The translations under genes and the position numbers were made by a program. Shown here piece by piece: positions 14,927 through 24,034 of a DNA stretch of 64,000 bases. The notes beneath the pieces were generated by a model, which worked only from the letters and a program-made list of their open reading frames with translations, was not told the DNA's origin and did no database searches. Where the stretch lies: the NCBI GenBank assembly GCA_026129685.1, contig JAHCHO010000004.1:186001-250000 (forward strand), written 5' to 3'. The DNA comes from Fimbriimonadaceae bacterium. Lineage in GTDB: Bacteria > Armatimonadota > Fimbriimonadia > Fimbriimonadales > Fimbriimonadaceae. Position 1 is the stretch's first letter; each line of letters starts with the position of its first letter.

Positions 14927-15820
14927 TCACCCACCGATCGGATCGTGGCCAAACTCGTCGGAAGCGATCGTCCTTCCGGGCCGGAACCGGGGCGGGGTTG
15001 GCATGACGAGGCGTCTTCGCTCGGCCGTCAGCCGGGCAAGGAACTCGGGCGAGGGGACGAAGTGGAAGCGGTTCGCCAGCAGATGCGGGGCGTAGCGATA
15101 GATGAGGACGCGACGCTCGCCGTCGTTCGTGCGCGGAGCCGAACCATGGGTCAGCGCGTCGGTGAACATCAGGGCGTCGCCCGGATCCAAATGGACTTCG
15201 ACCATGGCGAGCGCGTCGGCACCGGAGATCGGGTCGCTCGGATTCCACGCCCTGCCACGTTGGGGGTGGTCGAGGTGCGACTTGTGGCTCCCGGGAACGA
15301 CGGTGGTCGCGCCGTCGCCGGGTCCGACCTTGGTGAGGGCCATCAGGATGTTGATTTGGCCGACCGACCACTTGCCGGCATGGTTCCGGAACCAGGAGGT
15401 GAAGCGCACCAGGGTCCCGCCGGAATGGATGGGGATGAAGCCGCCGCTCTGACGGACGTTGAGGAAGTTCTCCTCGATGCTGAGGGCGTGGTCGTCGACT
15501 TGGATGTAGCGGCGCACCTGGTCGATCCAACTCGGGGAGTCGATGAGCTCTTCGAACACCGGGCCACCCTCGATAATGTTCTGGAAGTTCAGGCCGTCCT
15601 TACTCCCGTAGGTGTGGACCTCGACGTCGCCGACCCAGTCGCCGGGGCCAAGGGTCGTCAGCGGCTGCGCATCGACCCAGGCATGGATTCGGGCGAGTTG
15701 GTCCGGCGTCACCGCACCCTTGAGGACGCGGAAGCCGCGCAGATCGAACAGGTAGTCGAGTTCCTCTTGCCCGAGGAAATCCTCACGGGGGTCGTGTCGC
15801 CAGATCGGGTTGGCCGTCAT
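14927..15820 (-). CDS. PhyH-family Fe(II)/2-oxoglutarate oxygenase with HxG active-site motif
   Basis: A 297-residue phytanoyl-CoA dioxygenase-family protein. The conserved centre LMALTKVGPGDGATTVVPGSHKSHL and the distal iron-ligand region FTDALTHGSAPRTNDGERRVLIYRYAP are clear; the Arg in the latter would bind 2-oxoglutarate. At the proximal ligand position the sequence reads FIPIHSGGTLVRF: His-Ser-Gly where hydroxylases normally have His-x-Asp. Loss of that carboxylate is the hallmark of Fe/2-oxoglutarate halogenases, but it also occurs in large uncharacterised PhyH subfamilies, so substrate and reaction are open. It is preceded by the isomerase-like gene at 10 nt, and a TAACGT hexamer ends seven nt upstream of the ATG. 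Confidence 0.85.
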   Translation of the reverse strand: MTANPIWRHDPREDFLGQEELDYLFDLRGFRVLKGAVTPDQLARIHAWVDAQPLTTLGPGDWVGDVEVHTYGSKDGLNFQNIIEGGPVFEELIDSPSWIDQVRRYIQVDDHALSIEENFLNVRQSGGFIPIHSGGTLVRFTSWFRNHAGKWSVGQINILMALTKVGPGDGATTVVPGSHKSHLDHPQRGRAWNPSDPISGADALAMVEVHLDPGDALMFTDALTHGSAPRTNDGERRVLIYRYAPHLLANRFHFVPSPEFLARLTAERRRLVMPTPPRFRPGRTIASDEFGHDPIGG

Positions 15821-15830
15821 GGGCGAGACG

Positions 15831-16655
15831 TTACCCTTCCACGTCGAGGATACGACGCACGTGGGCTACGGCACGGCCGCACTCGTCGGGACCGGAGAGG
15901 TGCTCCAGGAGGAGCGGAGTGTCGTCGGGCAGGACCCGCATCGCGCGAACCATTGCACCCAGGTCCAACTCCCCGTCTCCTGGCGCCCGCTCGTCGATGT
16001 GGACGGTGAGGCGGGGACTCAGCGCAAGGTCCTTGAGGTGGACGCTCCTGACCCAGGGACCGAGGGTCTCGACGCAGCGCCGCGCGAAGGCAGCATGACC
16101 GAAGAACCGGGGTGGCGAGTGGATCATGTTCGCAACATCGAGGTGCACGGCGAAAGCCGGGCGTCCGACCGCATCGAGAAGCCTGAGGTACGACTCCGGC
16201 GAATCCGGAAAGATCCATGGCATCGTCTCCAGGGTGAAGAAGGTGCGCTTCGGTCGCACGGCGTCCACGATGTGGCGGACCTGCTCGACGATCAGGTCGA
16301 TGGTGTCTTCGTCGAGGTTGCGCACATCGGGCCCGTCCCACACGTCGCCACGGGACCCGGCGATGTTCACCGCGCAGCGCGCACCGAGGTCCTCGGCAAG
16401 CTCCAGACAGGCGACGCACCGATCCAAGGCGTCGCGCCTCGTCACCGGGTCCTCGGCGAGGGGATTGTTCCAGACGCCGACTTCGGCGACGACCCAGCGG
16501 TTCGTCTCGCAAAGACGAAGAAAAGCGGACCTCGTCTCGGCGGAGGTTTCGGGTCCGAACGGAGGGTTGACCGCCTCGTAACCAAACGCGAGGACTTCGC
16601 GCGCCCAGGCGTCCAGGTCGTCCGTCGGGCCAAAGGTGGGGCCGCCAAGTTTCAT
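15831..16655 (-). CDS. Sugar phosphate isomerase/epimerase-like TIM barrel
   Basis: A 274-residue AP-endonuclease-2/xylose-isomerase-like TIM barrel. Metal-ligand positions on successive strands are visible: Glu in FFTLETMPW, His and Asp in FAVHLDVANMI, His in RSVHLKDLAL and Glu in PLLLEHLSG. The family includes hydroxypyruvate, inosose and ketose isomerases/dehydratases; the exact substrate cannot be told. ATG 16655 overlaps the formate dehydrogenase stop by four nt (ATGA), so translation is probably coupled, and the PhyH gene follows after 10 nt. Isomerase-like plus PhyH pairs are common in sugar or polyol catabolic clusters of related bacteria, but the coupling to a formate dehydrogenase is unusual. 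Confidence 0.85.
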   Translation of the reverse strand: MKLGGPTFGPTDDLDAWAREVLAFGYEAVNPPFGPETSAETRSAFLRLCETNRWVVAEVGVWNNPLAEDPVTRRDALDRCVACLELAEDLGARCAVNIAGSRGDVWDGPDVRNLDEDTIDLIVEQVRHIVDAVRPKRTFFTLETMPWIFPDSPESYLRLLDAVGRPAFAVHLDVANMIHSPPRFFGHAAFARRCVETLGPWVRSVHLKDLALSPRLTVHIDERAPGDGELDLGAMVRAMRVLPDDTPLLLEHLSGPDECGRAVAHVRRILDVEG

Positions 16656-19306
16656 GCTTGCTCGAGCCGTACCGCGGTGACCTTGTACTCGGGGGTGCCG
16701 ACGGTTCGGTCGCGGACGGGGCTCGTCAGGTTGTTCAGGAAGACCTTGGGTGAATGGAAGGTCGCGAACAGCTCGCCGATGCGGACACCTCGGTCGAGCT
16801 GGACGGGGAGGGTCGCCTCGCCGTAGCGGCTGACCACGCGCACCCGGTCTCCGTTCGACAGTCCGAGTCGCTTTGCGTCGTCGGGATGGATTTCGAGGGT
16901 GTCGGTGGGCCGCAGTTCGTGATTGGGCGTGCGGTCGGTCATCGTCCCGGCGTTGAACTGGTAGAGGGTGCGGCCCGAATTCAGGAGGAAGGGGAAGTCG
17001 GGATCGACGGTCTCGGTGGTCGGGGTGTACTCGATCGGGCGCAGGGCCGCGCGAACCCCGATCGGGAACTTCTCGCGATGGAGGATGCGGGTGCCAGGGT
17101 GGTCTTCCGTCGGGCAGGGCCACTGGAGCCCGGCGACCTCCAGCCGGTCGTAGCTCATTCCGGCACCGGGGGTCCAGACCTGGCGGATCTCGTCCCAGAT
17201 CTCGCGAACCGATCCGAACGAAAAGCCCTCCCGATGCCCCATCGCCCGGGCGACGGACTGGACGATCTCCCAATCGCCCTTGCTCTCGCCGATCGGGTCG
17301 ATCGCTTTCCGCACGCGCTGGACGCGACGCTCGGCGTTCATGAAGGTCCCGTCCCGCTCGAACGAGGAGCAGGCGGGCAAGAAGACGTGGGCGAACTCGC
17401 GAGCCGTCTCGTTCAAGAACAGGTCTTGCACGACGACGAGGTCCAGCGCGGAGAGGCTAGCGCGGGTTGCGGCGGCGGTCGCCTGGGTGAGGTAGACGTC
17501 GTACCCGACGGCCCAGAGCGCCCGCAGTCGGCCTTCGCCGGCGGCCTGAAGCATCTGGACCATGTTAAGGCCCTTCGTCTGGGGGACGGGGGCGTTCCAG
17601 ACGACTTCGAAGCGCTCCCTTCCTTCCGACGGCGAGACGAACCCGGTCAGGTTGCTCGGCTCGCAACCCATATGGGCGGAGCCCTGCACGTTGTTCTGAC
17701 CACGAAGGGGGTTGATGCCGGCGCCCGGCTTGCCCAAATTGCCGGTCAAGAGCGCGAGGTTGACGAGCGCCATCACGCCTTCGGTGCCCTGTAGGTGTTC
17801 CGTCATCCCGAGGCCGTGGAACGCCATGAACGGTCCCGACGTCGCGTAGAGCCGGGCGGCCGCCCGGATGGTTTCCGGTTCCACGCCACAGACAAGTCCG
17901 GCGCGCTCGGGACTCCACGCTTGAACGAACGCGGCGAACGGCTCCAGCCCGTCCACTCTCTCCGCCAAGAACGAGCGGTCCGCGAGTCCCTCCGCGAGGA
18001 TCGTATGGGCCATCGCGTTCAGAAACGGGATGTTCGTGCCGGGGCGGAGGGGAACGTGCACATCGGCCATGCGCGCGAGCTCGGTCTTACGGGGGTCGAC
18101 GACGACCAGTTTCGCCCCCTCGCGCACGACCCGGAGGATGCGCGAGCCGATGACGGGGTGGTTCTCGGTGGGGTTGCAGCCGATCACCAAGACGCCGCGA
18201 GCGTCGGCGAGGTCCACGTAGGAGTTGGTGGCGGCGCCCGTGCCGATCATCGCTTTCATCGCGGCGGCGGTCGGGCCATGGCACACGCGGGCACAGCAGT
18301 CCACGTTGTTCGTCCCCAGCACGACCCGGGCGAACTTCTGGATCAGGTAGTTGTCCTCGTTGGTGGCGCGGGCGGAGCCGAGGACGCCGATGGCGTCCGG
18401 ACCGCTCTCGGTGAGAATGCGCTTCATCCCTTCGGCGACGCGCTCGATGGCTTCCGGCCAGGTGGCTTCCTCCAGACGGCCGTTTCGGCGAATAAGCGGT
18501 TTGCCAACCCGGTCTTCCGAGTGGACGAAGGCGTGAGCGTAGCGCCCCTTGACGCAGAGGTGGCCGTGGTTGACAAGGGCGTCCGGCACGGGCAGAATCT
18601 GATGCACCCGCCCCCCTTTGGTGCCGACGGAGAGCTCGCATCCAACCCCACAGTAGGGGCAGGTCGTGCGCGTCCAAGCATCCGGCCGACCCAATTCACG
18701 CGTCTTGTCGACGAGAGCGGCGGTCGGACAGGCGTCCACGCAGGCGCCGCAGCTCTTGCATCCGCTGGTCCGAAGCGAATCGCCGTCCGGAACGACGCGC
18801 GTTTCGGAACCGCGTTCCACGACCGTCCAGACGTGCGAGCCTTGGACCTCGTCGCAGACCCTTACGCACCGGAAGCACGCGATGCAGGCGGAAGGGTCGA
18901 ACCGAAAATACGGGTTGGTGGCGTCGGTTTCGCCCGGCCGGCCGGTCGGCTCGATGCCGTAGGCAAGCAACCATCGATGAAACGTCTTCTCCGGATAGGC
19001 CGCAACATACTCCCGTGGGTATCCGCGCGCGAGCATCGCGAGCGCGTCCCGGCGCATTTCGTGCAGGTCGGGGCGGTCCACCTCGACCTCCATGTCCGGC
19101 TGGACGCGCAGCGAACACGCAGAGGCCGGCTTGGGCTGGCCGGCGATGCCGACGAGGCAGAGGCGGCACGCGCCAAGCGGCGCGATCCGTGGATCGTCGC
19201 ACGCGGTTGGAACGTCGAGACCGATCGAGCGCAGGGCGGCCAGAACCGTCGTCCCATCCGGGACCTCGATTCGCCTTCCGTCTACCTTGACTGGAATCAC
19301 GCGCAT
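16652..19306 (-). CDS. Molybdopterin formate dehydrogenase, NAD/ferredoxin-type alpha subunit
   Basis: An 884-residue FdhA/FdhF-like catalytic subunit. From the N-terminus: a [2Fe-2S] domain (Cys36, 47, 50, 64), a His/Cys NuoG-like region, two [4Fe-4S] sites (Cys141/144/147/151 and 183/186/189/193) and the molybdopterin-domain cluster (Cys216/219/223/251). The Mo ligand is Cys342 in CCARVCHGPTAAA, with the catalytic His343; its codon is TGC, so it is not a selenoprotein. The C-terminal MopB domain (NSGRTLYQFNAGTMTDRTP; LFATFHSPKVFLNNLTSP) is complete. No diaphorase, FdhD or accessory subunit lies next to it, so the electron partner is unknown. It lies between fhs and an isomerase-like gene. 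A GGAGGG site directly precedes the ATG. Confidence 0.9.
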   Translation of the reverse strand: MRVIPVKVDGRRIEVPDGTTVLAALRSIGLDVPTACDDPRIAPLGACRLCLVGIAGQPKPASACSLRVQPDMEVEVDRPDLHEMRRDALAMLARGYPREYVAAYPEKTFHRWLLAYGIEPTGRPGETDATNPYFRFDPSACIACFRCVRVCDEVQGSHVWTVVERGSETRVVPDGDSLRTSGCKSCGACVDACPTAALVDKTRELGRPDAWTRTTCPYCGVGCELSVGTKGGRVHQILPVPDALVNHGHLCVKGRYAHAFVHSEDRVGKPLIRRNGRLEEATWPEAIERVAEGMKRILTESGPDAIGVLGSARATNEDNYLIQKFARVVLGTNNVDCCARVCHGPTAAAMKAMIGTGAATNSYVDLADARGVLVIGCNPTENHPVIGSRILRVVREGAKLVVVDPRKTELARMADVHVPLRPGTNIPFLNAMAHTILAEGLADRSFLAERVDGLEPFAAFVQAWSPERAGLVCGVEPETIRAAARLYATSGPFMAFHGLGMTEHLQGTEGVMALVNLALLTGNLGKPGAGINPLRGQNNVQGSAHMGCEPSNLTGFVSPSEGRERFEVVWNAPVPQTKGLNMVQMLQAAGEGRLRALWAVGYDVYLTQATAAATRASLSALDLVVVQDLFLNETAREFAHVFLPACSSFERDGTFMNAERRVQRVRKAIDPIGESKGDWEIVQSVARAMGHREGFSFGSVREIWDEIRQVWTPGAGMSYDRLEVAGLQWPCPTEDHPGTRILHREKFPIGVRAALRPIEYTPTTETVDPDFPFLLNSGRTLYQFNAGTMTDRTPNHELRPTDTLEIHPDDAKRLGLSNGDRVRVVSRYGEATLPVQLDRGVRIGELFATFHSPKVFLNNLTSPVRDRTVGTPEYKVTAVRLEQA

Positions 19307-19334
19307 CCCTCCGAATCCCCCTTTGCGGGGAGTT

Positions 19335-20963
19335 CTAGTTTAGACCTCGGATGGTCCCGTCGTCGTCCACGTCGATGCGCAGAGCGGCGGGGCTCTTGCC
19401 CAGCCCGGGCATCAGCATGATGTCGCCGCACACGGCGACGATGAAGCCCGCGCCGGCGGAAAGCCTGAACTCTCTGACGTGGAGGTCGAAGTCGCCGGGC
19501 GCGCCCTCGAAGCGAGGATCGTCGGACAGGCTCATCTGGGTCTTGGCGACGCAGACCGGGAGTTCGCCGTAGCCGTTGTCGTTCGCCCAGGCGAGATCGC
19601 GTTTGGCCGCCCGCGAGAGCGCGACCCCGCGTCCACCGTAGACCTTCTTTACCAGGAGTTCGAGCTTCGTTTCGATCGGGTCGGAGTTCTCGTAGATCGT
19701 CTGGAAGGGGGAGGGCTCGGCCGCGACCTCGTCCACGATGGCGGCGAGACCCTCGCATCCCGCGCCGCCACCGTGCCAGGGGTCACAGACGGTCGCGCGC
19801 ACATTGTGCGAACGAGCAAAGGCGCACACGGCCTCGATGTCCTCCTCGGTATCGTCGGCGAATCGGTTGATCGCGACGACCACGGGAGGGCCGTACGTCC
19901 TCAGGTGGCAGATGTGCTGACCAAGGTTGAGGAACCCCTTCGTAAGGTCTCCTCCGCCGTGGTACTTCAGGGCGCGTACGGTCGCGACGAGGACGATCGC
20001 GTTCGGCTGCGTCCCCAATTGTGGGCACACGATGTTGAGGAACTTCTCCCCGCCGAGATCGCTGCCGAAGCCACCCTCCGTGACCAGGTATTCCGACATC
20101 CCGAGTCCGCACTGGGTGGCGAGGATCGAAGAACAGCCGTGCGCCACGTTGCCGAAGGGGCCGCCATGGATGAGGGCGGGTCCGCCCTCGATGGTTTGGA
20201 CGAGATTCGGGCGGATCGCGTCTCGCAGGAGGGCGGCCATCGCGCCAACGACGCCGATCTCGCCGGCGGTGACGGGACGCGAGCCAGGCCCGACGCCGAC
20301 GATGATGCGGCCGAGCCGGTCCTTTAGGTCGCGCATGGAACGGGCCAGGCAGAGAATCGCCATCACCTCGCTGGCGGGGGTGATCACGTAACCGCTCGAA
20401 CGCGTCGGGCCGTTGCCGTCTCCGAGCCCCACGACGATCTCGCGAAGGCTGCGATCCAGCATGTCGATCGAGTGTGGCCACCAGATTTGGCGCATGTCCA
20501 GGCCGAGCGGATTGTCGGAGTGGAGCGAGTTGTCAAGCATCGCCGACAGCAGGTTGTGGGCCGAGGTGATGCAAGGGAAGTCCCCGTTGAAGAAGAGGTT
20601 GATCTCCTCCATCGGCAGCACCTGGCTGTACCCTCCGCCGCAAGCGCCTCCTTTGACGCCAAAAACCGGCCCAAGGGCCGGTTCGCGAAGGGCGGGCATC
20701 GCGCGCTTTCCGATGCGGTTTAGGCCCTGGGCGAGCCCGATGGAGACGGTCGTCTTGCCCTCCCCCGCCGGAGTCGGATTGACGGCGGTGACGAGAACGA
20801 GTTTGCCCCGGTCGCTCTTGGTGAGCCGCTCGACCGCCGGATAGGTCAGCTTGGCCTTGTGCCGGCCCAGGGTTTCAAAGTCGTCGGGACCCAAACCGGC
20901 CCGAACAGCGATCTGATCGACGGGGAGAACCGTGGCCTGCTGCGCAATATCCAGATTTGTCAT
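19335..20963 (-). CDS. fhs: Formate--tetrahydrofolate ligase
   Basis: A 542-residue cytoplasmic enzyme making 10-formyl-tetrahydrofolate from formate, tetrahydrofolate and ATP; near the usual 555 residues. The P-loop TPAGEGKTT is at residues 64-72. Family-specific blocks follow: REPALGPVFGVKGGACGGGYSQVLPMEEINLFFNGDF-type (20580-20700), ITPASEVMAILCLA, GGPFGNVAHGCSS, TEGGFGSDLGGEKF and DIMLMPGLGKSPAA near the end. Start ATG 20963 is where family similarity begins. It sits 28 nt upstream of the formate dehydrogenase gene on the same strand, which links formate production or consumption directly to the folate one-carbon pool. Other Wood-Ljungdahl methyl-branch genes are not in the window. Confidence 0.96.
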   Translation of the reverse strand: MTNLDIAQQATVLPVDQIAVRAGLGPDDFETLGRHKAKLTYPAVERLTKSDRGKLVLVTAVNPTPAGEGKTTVSIGLAQGLNRIGKRAMPALREPALGPVFGVKGGACGGGYSQVLPMEEINLFFNGDFPCITSAHNLLSAMLDNSLHSDNPLGLDMRQIWWPHSIDMLDRSLREIVVGLGDGNGPTRSSGYVITPASEVMAILCLARSMRDLKDRLGRIIVGVGPGSRPVTAGEIGVVGAMAALLRDAIRPNLVQTIEGGPALIHGGPFGNVAHGCSSILATQCGLGMSEYLVTEGGFGSDLGGEKFLNIVCPQLGTQPNAIVLVATVRALKYHGGGDLTKGFLNLGQHICHLRTYGPPVVVAINRFADDTEEDIEAVCAFARSHNVRATVCDPWHGGGAGCEGLAAIVDEVAAEPSPFQTIYENSDPIETKLELLVKKVYGGRGVALSRAAKRDLAWANDNGYGELPVCVAKTQMSLSDDPRFEGAPGDFDLHVREFRLSAGAGFIVAVCGDIMLMPGLGKSPAALRIDVDDDGTIRGLN

Positions 20964-21056
20964 GGGCGAACCCGCCGACCCATCGTTGGACCGGCCAATT
21001 CCTACTATTCGTTCTAGGTACCCGCGCTTTGGGCGCAAGGCACGGGACCAAAGGTC

Positions 21057-24017
21057 CTAGTCTGCTCGAACCTTGGTCGACGACCGGTGCCGGAGATAGC
21101 GCCCGAACCGGCGCGCGGCCTCGTCCGCGGAGTCGAACACGGGGACGCCGGCGGTTCGAACGGCCTCGCGAAGCGCGTCGAAGCGCGATCCAGAGTCGAC
21201 CACGAACACAACCGGCTTGGCGGTCTCGTTGCGCCATTCGCGGGCGAACCGCGCGAATGAACCTTCGTCTGACAGCTCCTCGGCGAGGGTGCTGAGCCTC
21301 GGGGCGAGCGGGACGCACGAGACGATCGCGCCGTGCACCTCGGGCCGGGCGAGCGCGGCCCGCAGGAGGGCTTCGTACGCTCGCTCGTCCGCCATCGGCG
21401 TCACGTCGAGCGGGTTTCGGGGGGCGACGAGCCCGCCGAGCCGATGCGCATCGAGGACGGTGCGCAGGGTCTCTTCGAGTTCCGCGCCGAGAGCGCGAAA
21501 GGAAGGCTCGGCGTCCGCCATGGCCACCGCTTCAAATCCCGCGTTCGTCAGGCCAAAGAGGTCGGTTCCGTCGACCCGACGATCGCCGAGAAAGGTCGCC
21601 AGTTCGAGCAGCTGCCCAAACTCGCGCGTCTCCTCGGCGACGAGGGCCCCCGCCTCGGTCAAGGCGGTCCGGCAGACATCGTAGTCCCCCGCGATCGCGG
21701 CGGTATGGCCGGACGCGGCGGATCGCCCCGATTCGGATCGCCCTCCTTTGTAGAACGCGACGGTTCGGCCCGTTTCGGTCAGCCGGGCGATCGCGCGCAG
21801 GGTTTCGAGGCCGTCCCAGTTCGCAAAGCCCTCCAAGTACACGCCGACCGCCCGCAGATCGTCGCGCTCGGCAAGGGTCCAGAGCAAGTCGGAGACGGTG
21901 ACGTCGGCTTGGTTGCCGATCGTGAAACTCGCCAGAGGCCGAAGGTGCCGCAGGCCGCTCAGGCGCGAGACGACGAAGGCGCCACTTTGCGATACCAGGG
22001 CGACCGGGTGGGGCGCGCCCGGTTCGACGGGCATTTTGTCGTCCGGGATGAAGAAGGTGTCGTACCGTCCCCAGGCCGATCGCACACCGAGGCAGTTCGG
22101 GCCAAGCAGCACCAGACCTTCGCCGCCCTCTCGGCCGGCTCGAACCGCTTCTCGGATGGCCTCACCGACGGGCACCGAGCCTGCGGTTTCGCCCGCACCT
22201 CCAGAGATTACGATGCAAGCCCGCACGGTTCCCTTGTCGTTGGCCTCCGCGACGATCTGGGGAACCGCCGAGGCCGGGGCGGCTATCACCAACAGATCGG
22301 TTCCCGCCGGCAGGTCGGACACGCGCGGCACGCACCGTACACCGTCGATCTCGGTGAGGCCGTCCTTGACGATGGTCAGGCTTTCGACCGGGTAACCGGC
22401 CTTCAGGGTGTTGCGCAACACCAGTCGGCCAAAGCCGTTCGGATCGCTGGAGACACCCACCATGGCGAGGGTCTCCGGCGCGAGGAGGCAACGGACCTGG
22501 CGGCGCGGGCGCGGGGGTTCGGCGCGCGCGGCGGTGCGGAGGCATCCTCGTCCGTCGAGCGGAACCATGCGGTCGTTCCGGAAGGCGAATGGGTTGACCT
22601 CGAGTTCGCCGATGTCCGGCCCCTCTTCGCCGCGATCCACACAGAACCACTTGGCGATCGAGATGAACGCTCGAAAGCACCGTAGGAGTTCGGCATCGGA
22701 CACTCGGCGGCGATGGCCGCGCGCCTTGCCCGACAGAACGTCGTACGCCACCGTCTGCCGGAACATGGCCAGGAAGCGCTCGGCGTCGAGGTCCATCGCG
22801 GGCGCCTTGGCGACGGCGACGTCGCGCGCAAGCTTCGACGAGAGGTACTCGGTGTCGAGTCCGCCCAACCCGGCGGCCACCACGGGTCCGAACTCCCTGG
22901 TCGATCGGATGCCGACGAAGAGCTCCGAGCCAAGTCCCTGAAACGCGTGCTCGACGAACTCGACGACGAGGACGCCCGCCACTTGGACATCGTCCGCGTG
23001 ACGGGAGACCAAGCGGTCGATCTCGAGGTTCACCTGTTCGAGCGACTTCGAGACGAAGACGACCGCGCCCGCGTCGCTTTTGTGGACCACGTTCGGAGAG
23101 ACGAGCTTGCAGACGACGCGCTCACCGGGGAAACCCGCGAGCGACTCGGCCGAGACCGCCGATCCCTTGGGCACGAAGACGTGGCGAGGAGGCGAGATCG
23201 CGCCCACCAACTCGATCAGACGGTAGACCTCGTGCTCGTAGAGCTGGCGGCGACCTTCGTGGTAGGCGTCCAGCAACACGCTTTCGAAGGCATGGGCCTC
23301 GGCCCCGGAGAGCCTCGCCTCGGGCGCGCTCGAAACACCCGCCAAGTCGAGGGGCTCGTCCGATTCGAGGTGAGCGGGGGATAGGGTTTCGATCCAACCC
23401 CGAGCGGCCGAGGGGGGAATCCCGCGCAGCATCGCCTCCGCGTAGGCCGAGGCGGCGGCACGCCCGAAGCGGAACCCGCGCACGTTGGCCTCGACCACCC
23501 GTTCTCCCTTGGCCGCAAAGCAGTCGGCGATCTCGCGCTCGAGATCGTCGGCCGGCACGGGAAGGTATCCGGCGGCGGCGCCAAGCGCGACCATGTTGGA
23601 CGCGAGCGGGTTGCCCGCCGCCCGCCCAAGGTTTTCCATGTCCAGGCAGACGTGGTTCGTACGCCGACAAAGACGCTCTAGGACGCGCTCGATGGCGGGA
23701 TAGGACTGGATGTTGGCGACGGCGTTCGTGCTCGCCACGATCGCGCCCTCCTCGCGGAGCATCGGCTCGTAACGGAGCGCCTCGAGGGGTTCCACGGCGA
23801 GGATCAGGTCGGCCTGGCCCTTTGGAATGAGGTCGCTGTGAATCTCCTCGTCGGACAGCCGAAGGTGCGAGTTCACCGCGCCGCCTCGCTGGGACATCCC
23901 GTGAACCTCGGCCTGCTTGACGTTCCAGCCGTTGGCGATCGCGGCGCCGGACACAATGCGCGCGATGGTGAGAATGCCCTGGCCCCCGACGCCGGCAAGA
24001 ACGATATCGTATCGCAT
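21057..24017 (-). CDS. Fusion: indolepyruvate oxidoreductase beta subunit + ADP-forming acyl-CoA synthetase (beta and alpha parts)
   Basis: A 986-residue fusion in one unbroken frame. Residues 1 to about 195 are an IorB-like gamma/beta domain of 2-oxoacid:ferredoxin oxidoreductases (MRYDIVLAGVGGQGILT; GMSQRGGAVNSHLRL; NMVALGAAAGYLPVP). Residues about 245-490 are an ATP-grasp domain of the acyl-CoA synthetase beta type (VVCKLVSPNVVHKSDAGAVVF; FVGIRSTREFGPVVAAGLGG; ELEVNPFAF). Residues about 510-986 are the alpha part: CoA-binding Rossmann domain (LAMVGVSSDPNGFGRLVLRN), LLGPNCLGV, VALVSQSGAF and the phosphohistidine loop GRSAASGHTAAIAGD (His771). IorB makes an arylacetyl-CoA with IorA; the synthetase half would convert the thioester to acid plus ATP. 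The preceding gene, 17 nt away, is iorA. Confidence 0.88.
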   Translation of the reverse strand: MRYDIVLAGVGGQGILTIARIVSGAAIANGWNVKQAEVHGMSQRGGAVNSHLRLSDEEIHSDLIPKGQADLILAVEPLEALRYEPMLREEGAIVASTNAVANIQSYPAIERVLERLCRRTNHVCLDMENLGRAAGNPLASNMVALGAAAGYLPVPADDLEREIADCFAAKGERVVEANVRGFRFGRAAASAYAEAMLRGIPPSAARGWIETLSPAHLESDEPLDLAGVSSAPEARLSGAEAHAFESVLLDAYHEGRRQLYEHEVYRLIELVGAISPPRHVFVPKGSAVSAESLAGFPGERVVCKLVSPNVVHKSDAGAVVFVSKSLEQVNLEIDRLVSRHADDVQVAGVLVVEFVEHAFQGLGSELFVGIRSTREFGPVVAAGLGGLDTEYLSSKLARDVAVAKAPAMDLDAERFLAMFRQTVAYDVLSGKARGHRRRVSDAELLRCFRAFISIAKWFCVDRGEEGPDIGELEVNPFAFRNDRMVPLDGRGCLRTAARAEPPRPRRQVRCLLAPETLAMVGVSSDPNGFGRLVLRNTLKAGYPVESLTIVKDGLTEIDGVRCVPRVSDLPAGTDLLVIAAPASAVPQIVAEANDKGTVRACIVISGGAGETAGSVPVGEAIREAVRAGREGGEGLVLLGPNCLGVRSAWGRYDTFFIPDDKMPVEPGAPHPVALVSQSGAFVVSRLSGLRHLRPLASFTIGNQADVTVSDLLWTLAERDDLRAVGVYLEGFANWDGLETLRAIARLTETGRTVAFYKGGRSESGRSAASGHTAAIAGDYDVCRTALTEAGALVAEETREFGQLLELATFLGDRRVDGTDLFGLTNAGFEAVAMADAEPSFRALGAELEETLRTVLDAHRLGGLVAPRNPLDVTPMADERAYEALLRAALARPEVHGAIVSCVPLAPRLSTLAEELSDEGSFARFAREWRNETAKPVVFVVDSGSRFDALREAVRTAGVPVFDSADEAARRFGRYLRHRSSTKVRAD

Positions 24018-24034
24018 AGTTCGGTTGGGACTCC

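Noticed and set aside
14881-14952. Longer N-terminus for the DUF2961 protein.
   Set aside because: The extra 24 codons are basic and non-hydrophobic, whereas ATG 14880 begins a normal signal peptide.
18281-18283. Possible selenocysteine at the Mo-ligand position of the formate dehydrogenase.
   Set aside because: The codon for residue 342 is TGC, a plain cysteine; no TGA is present in the frame.
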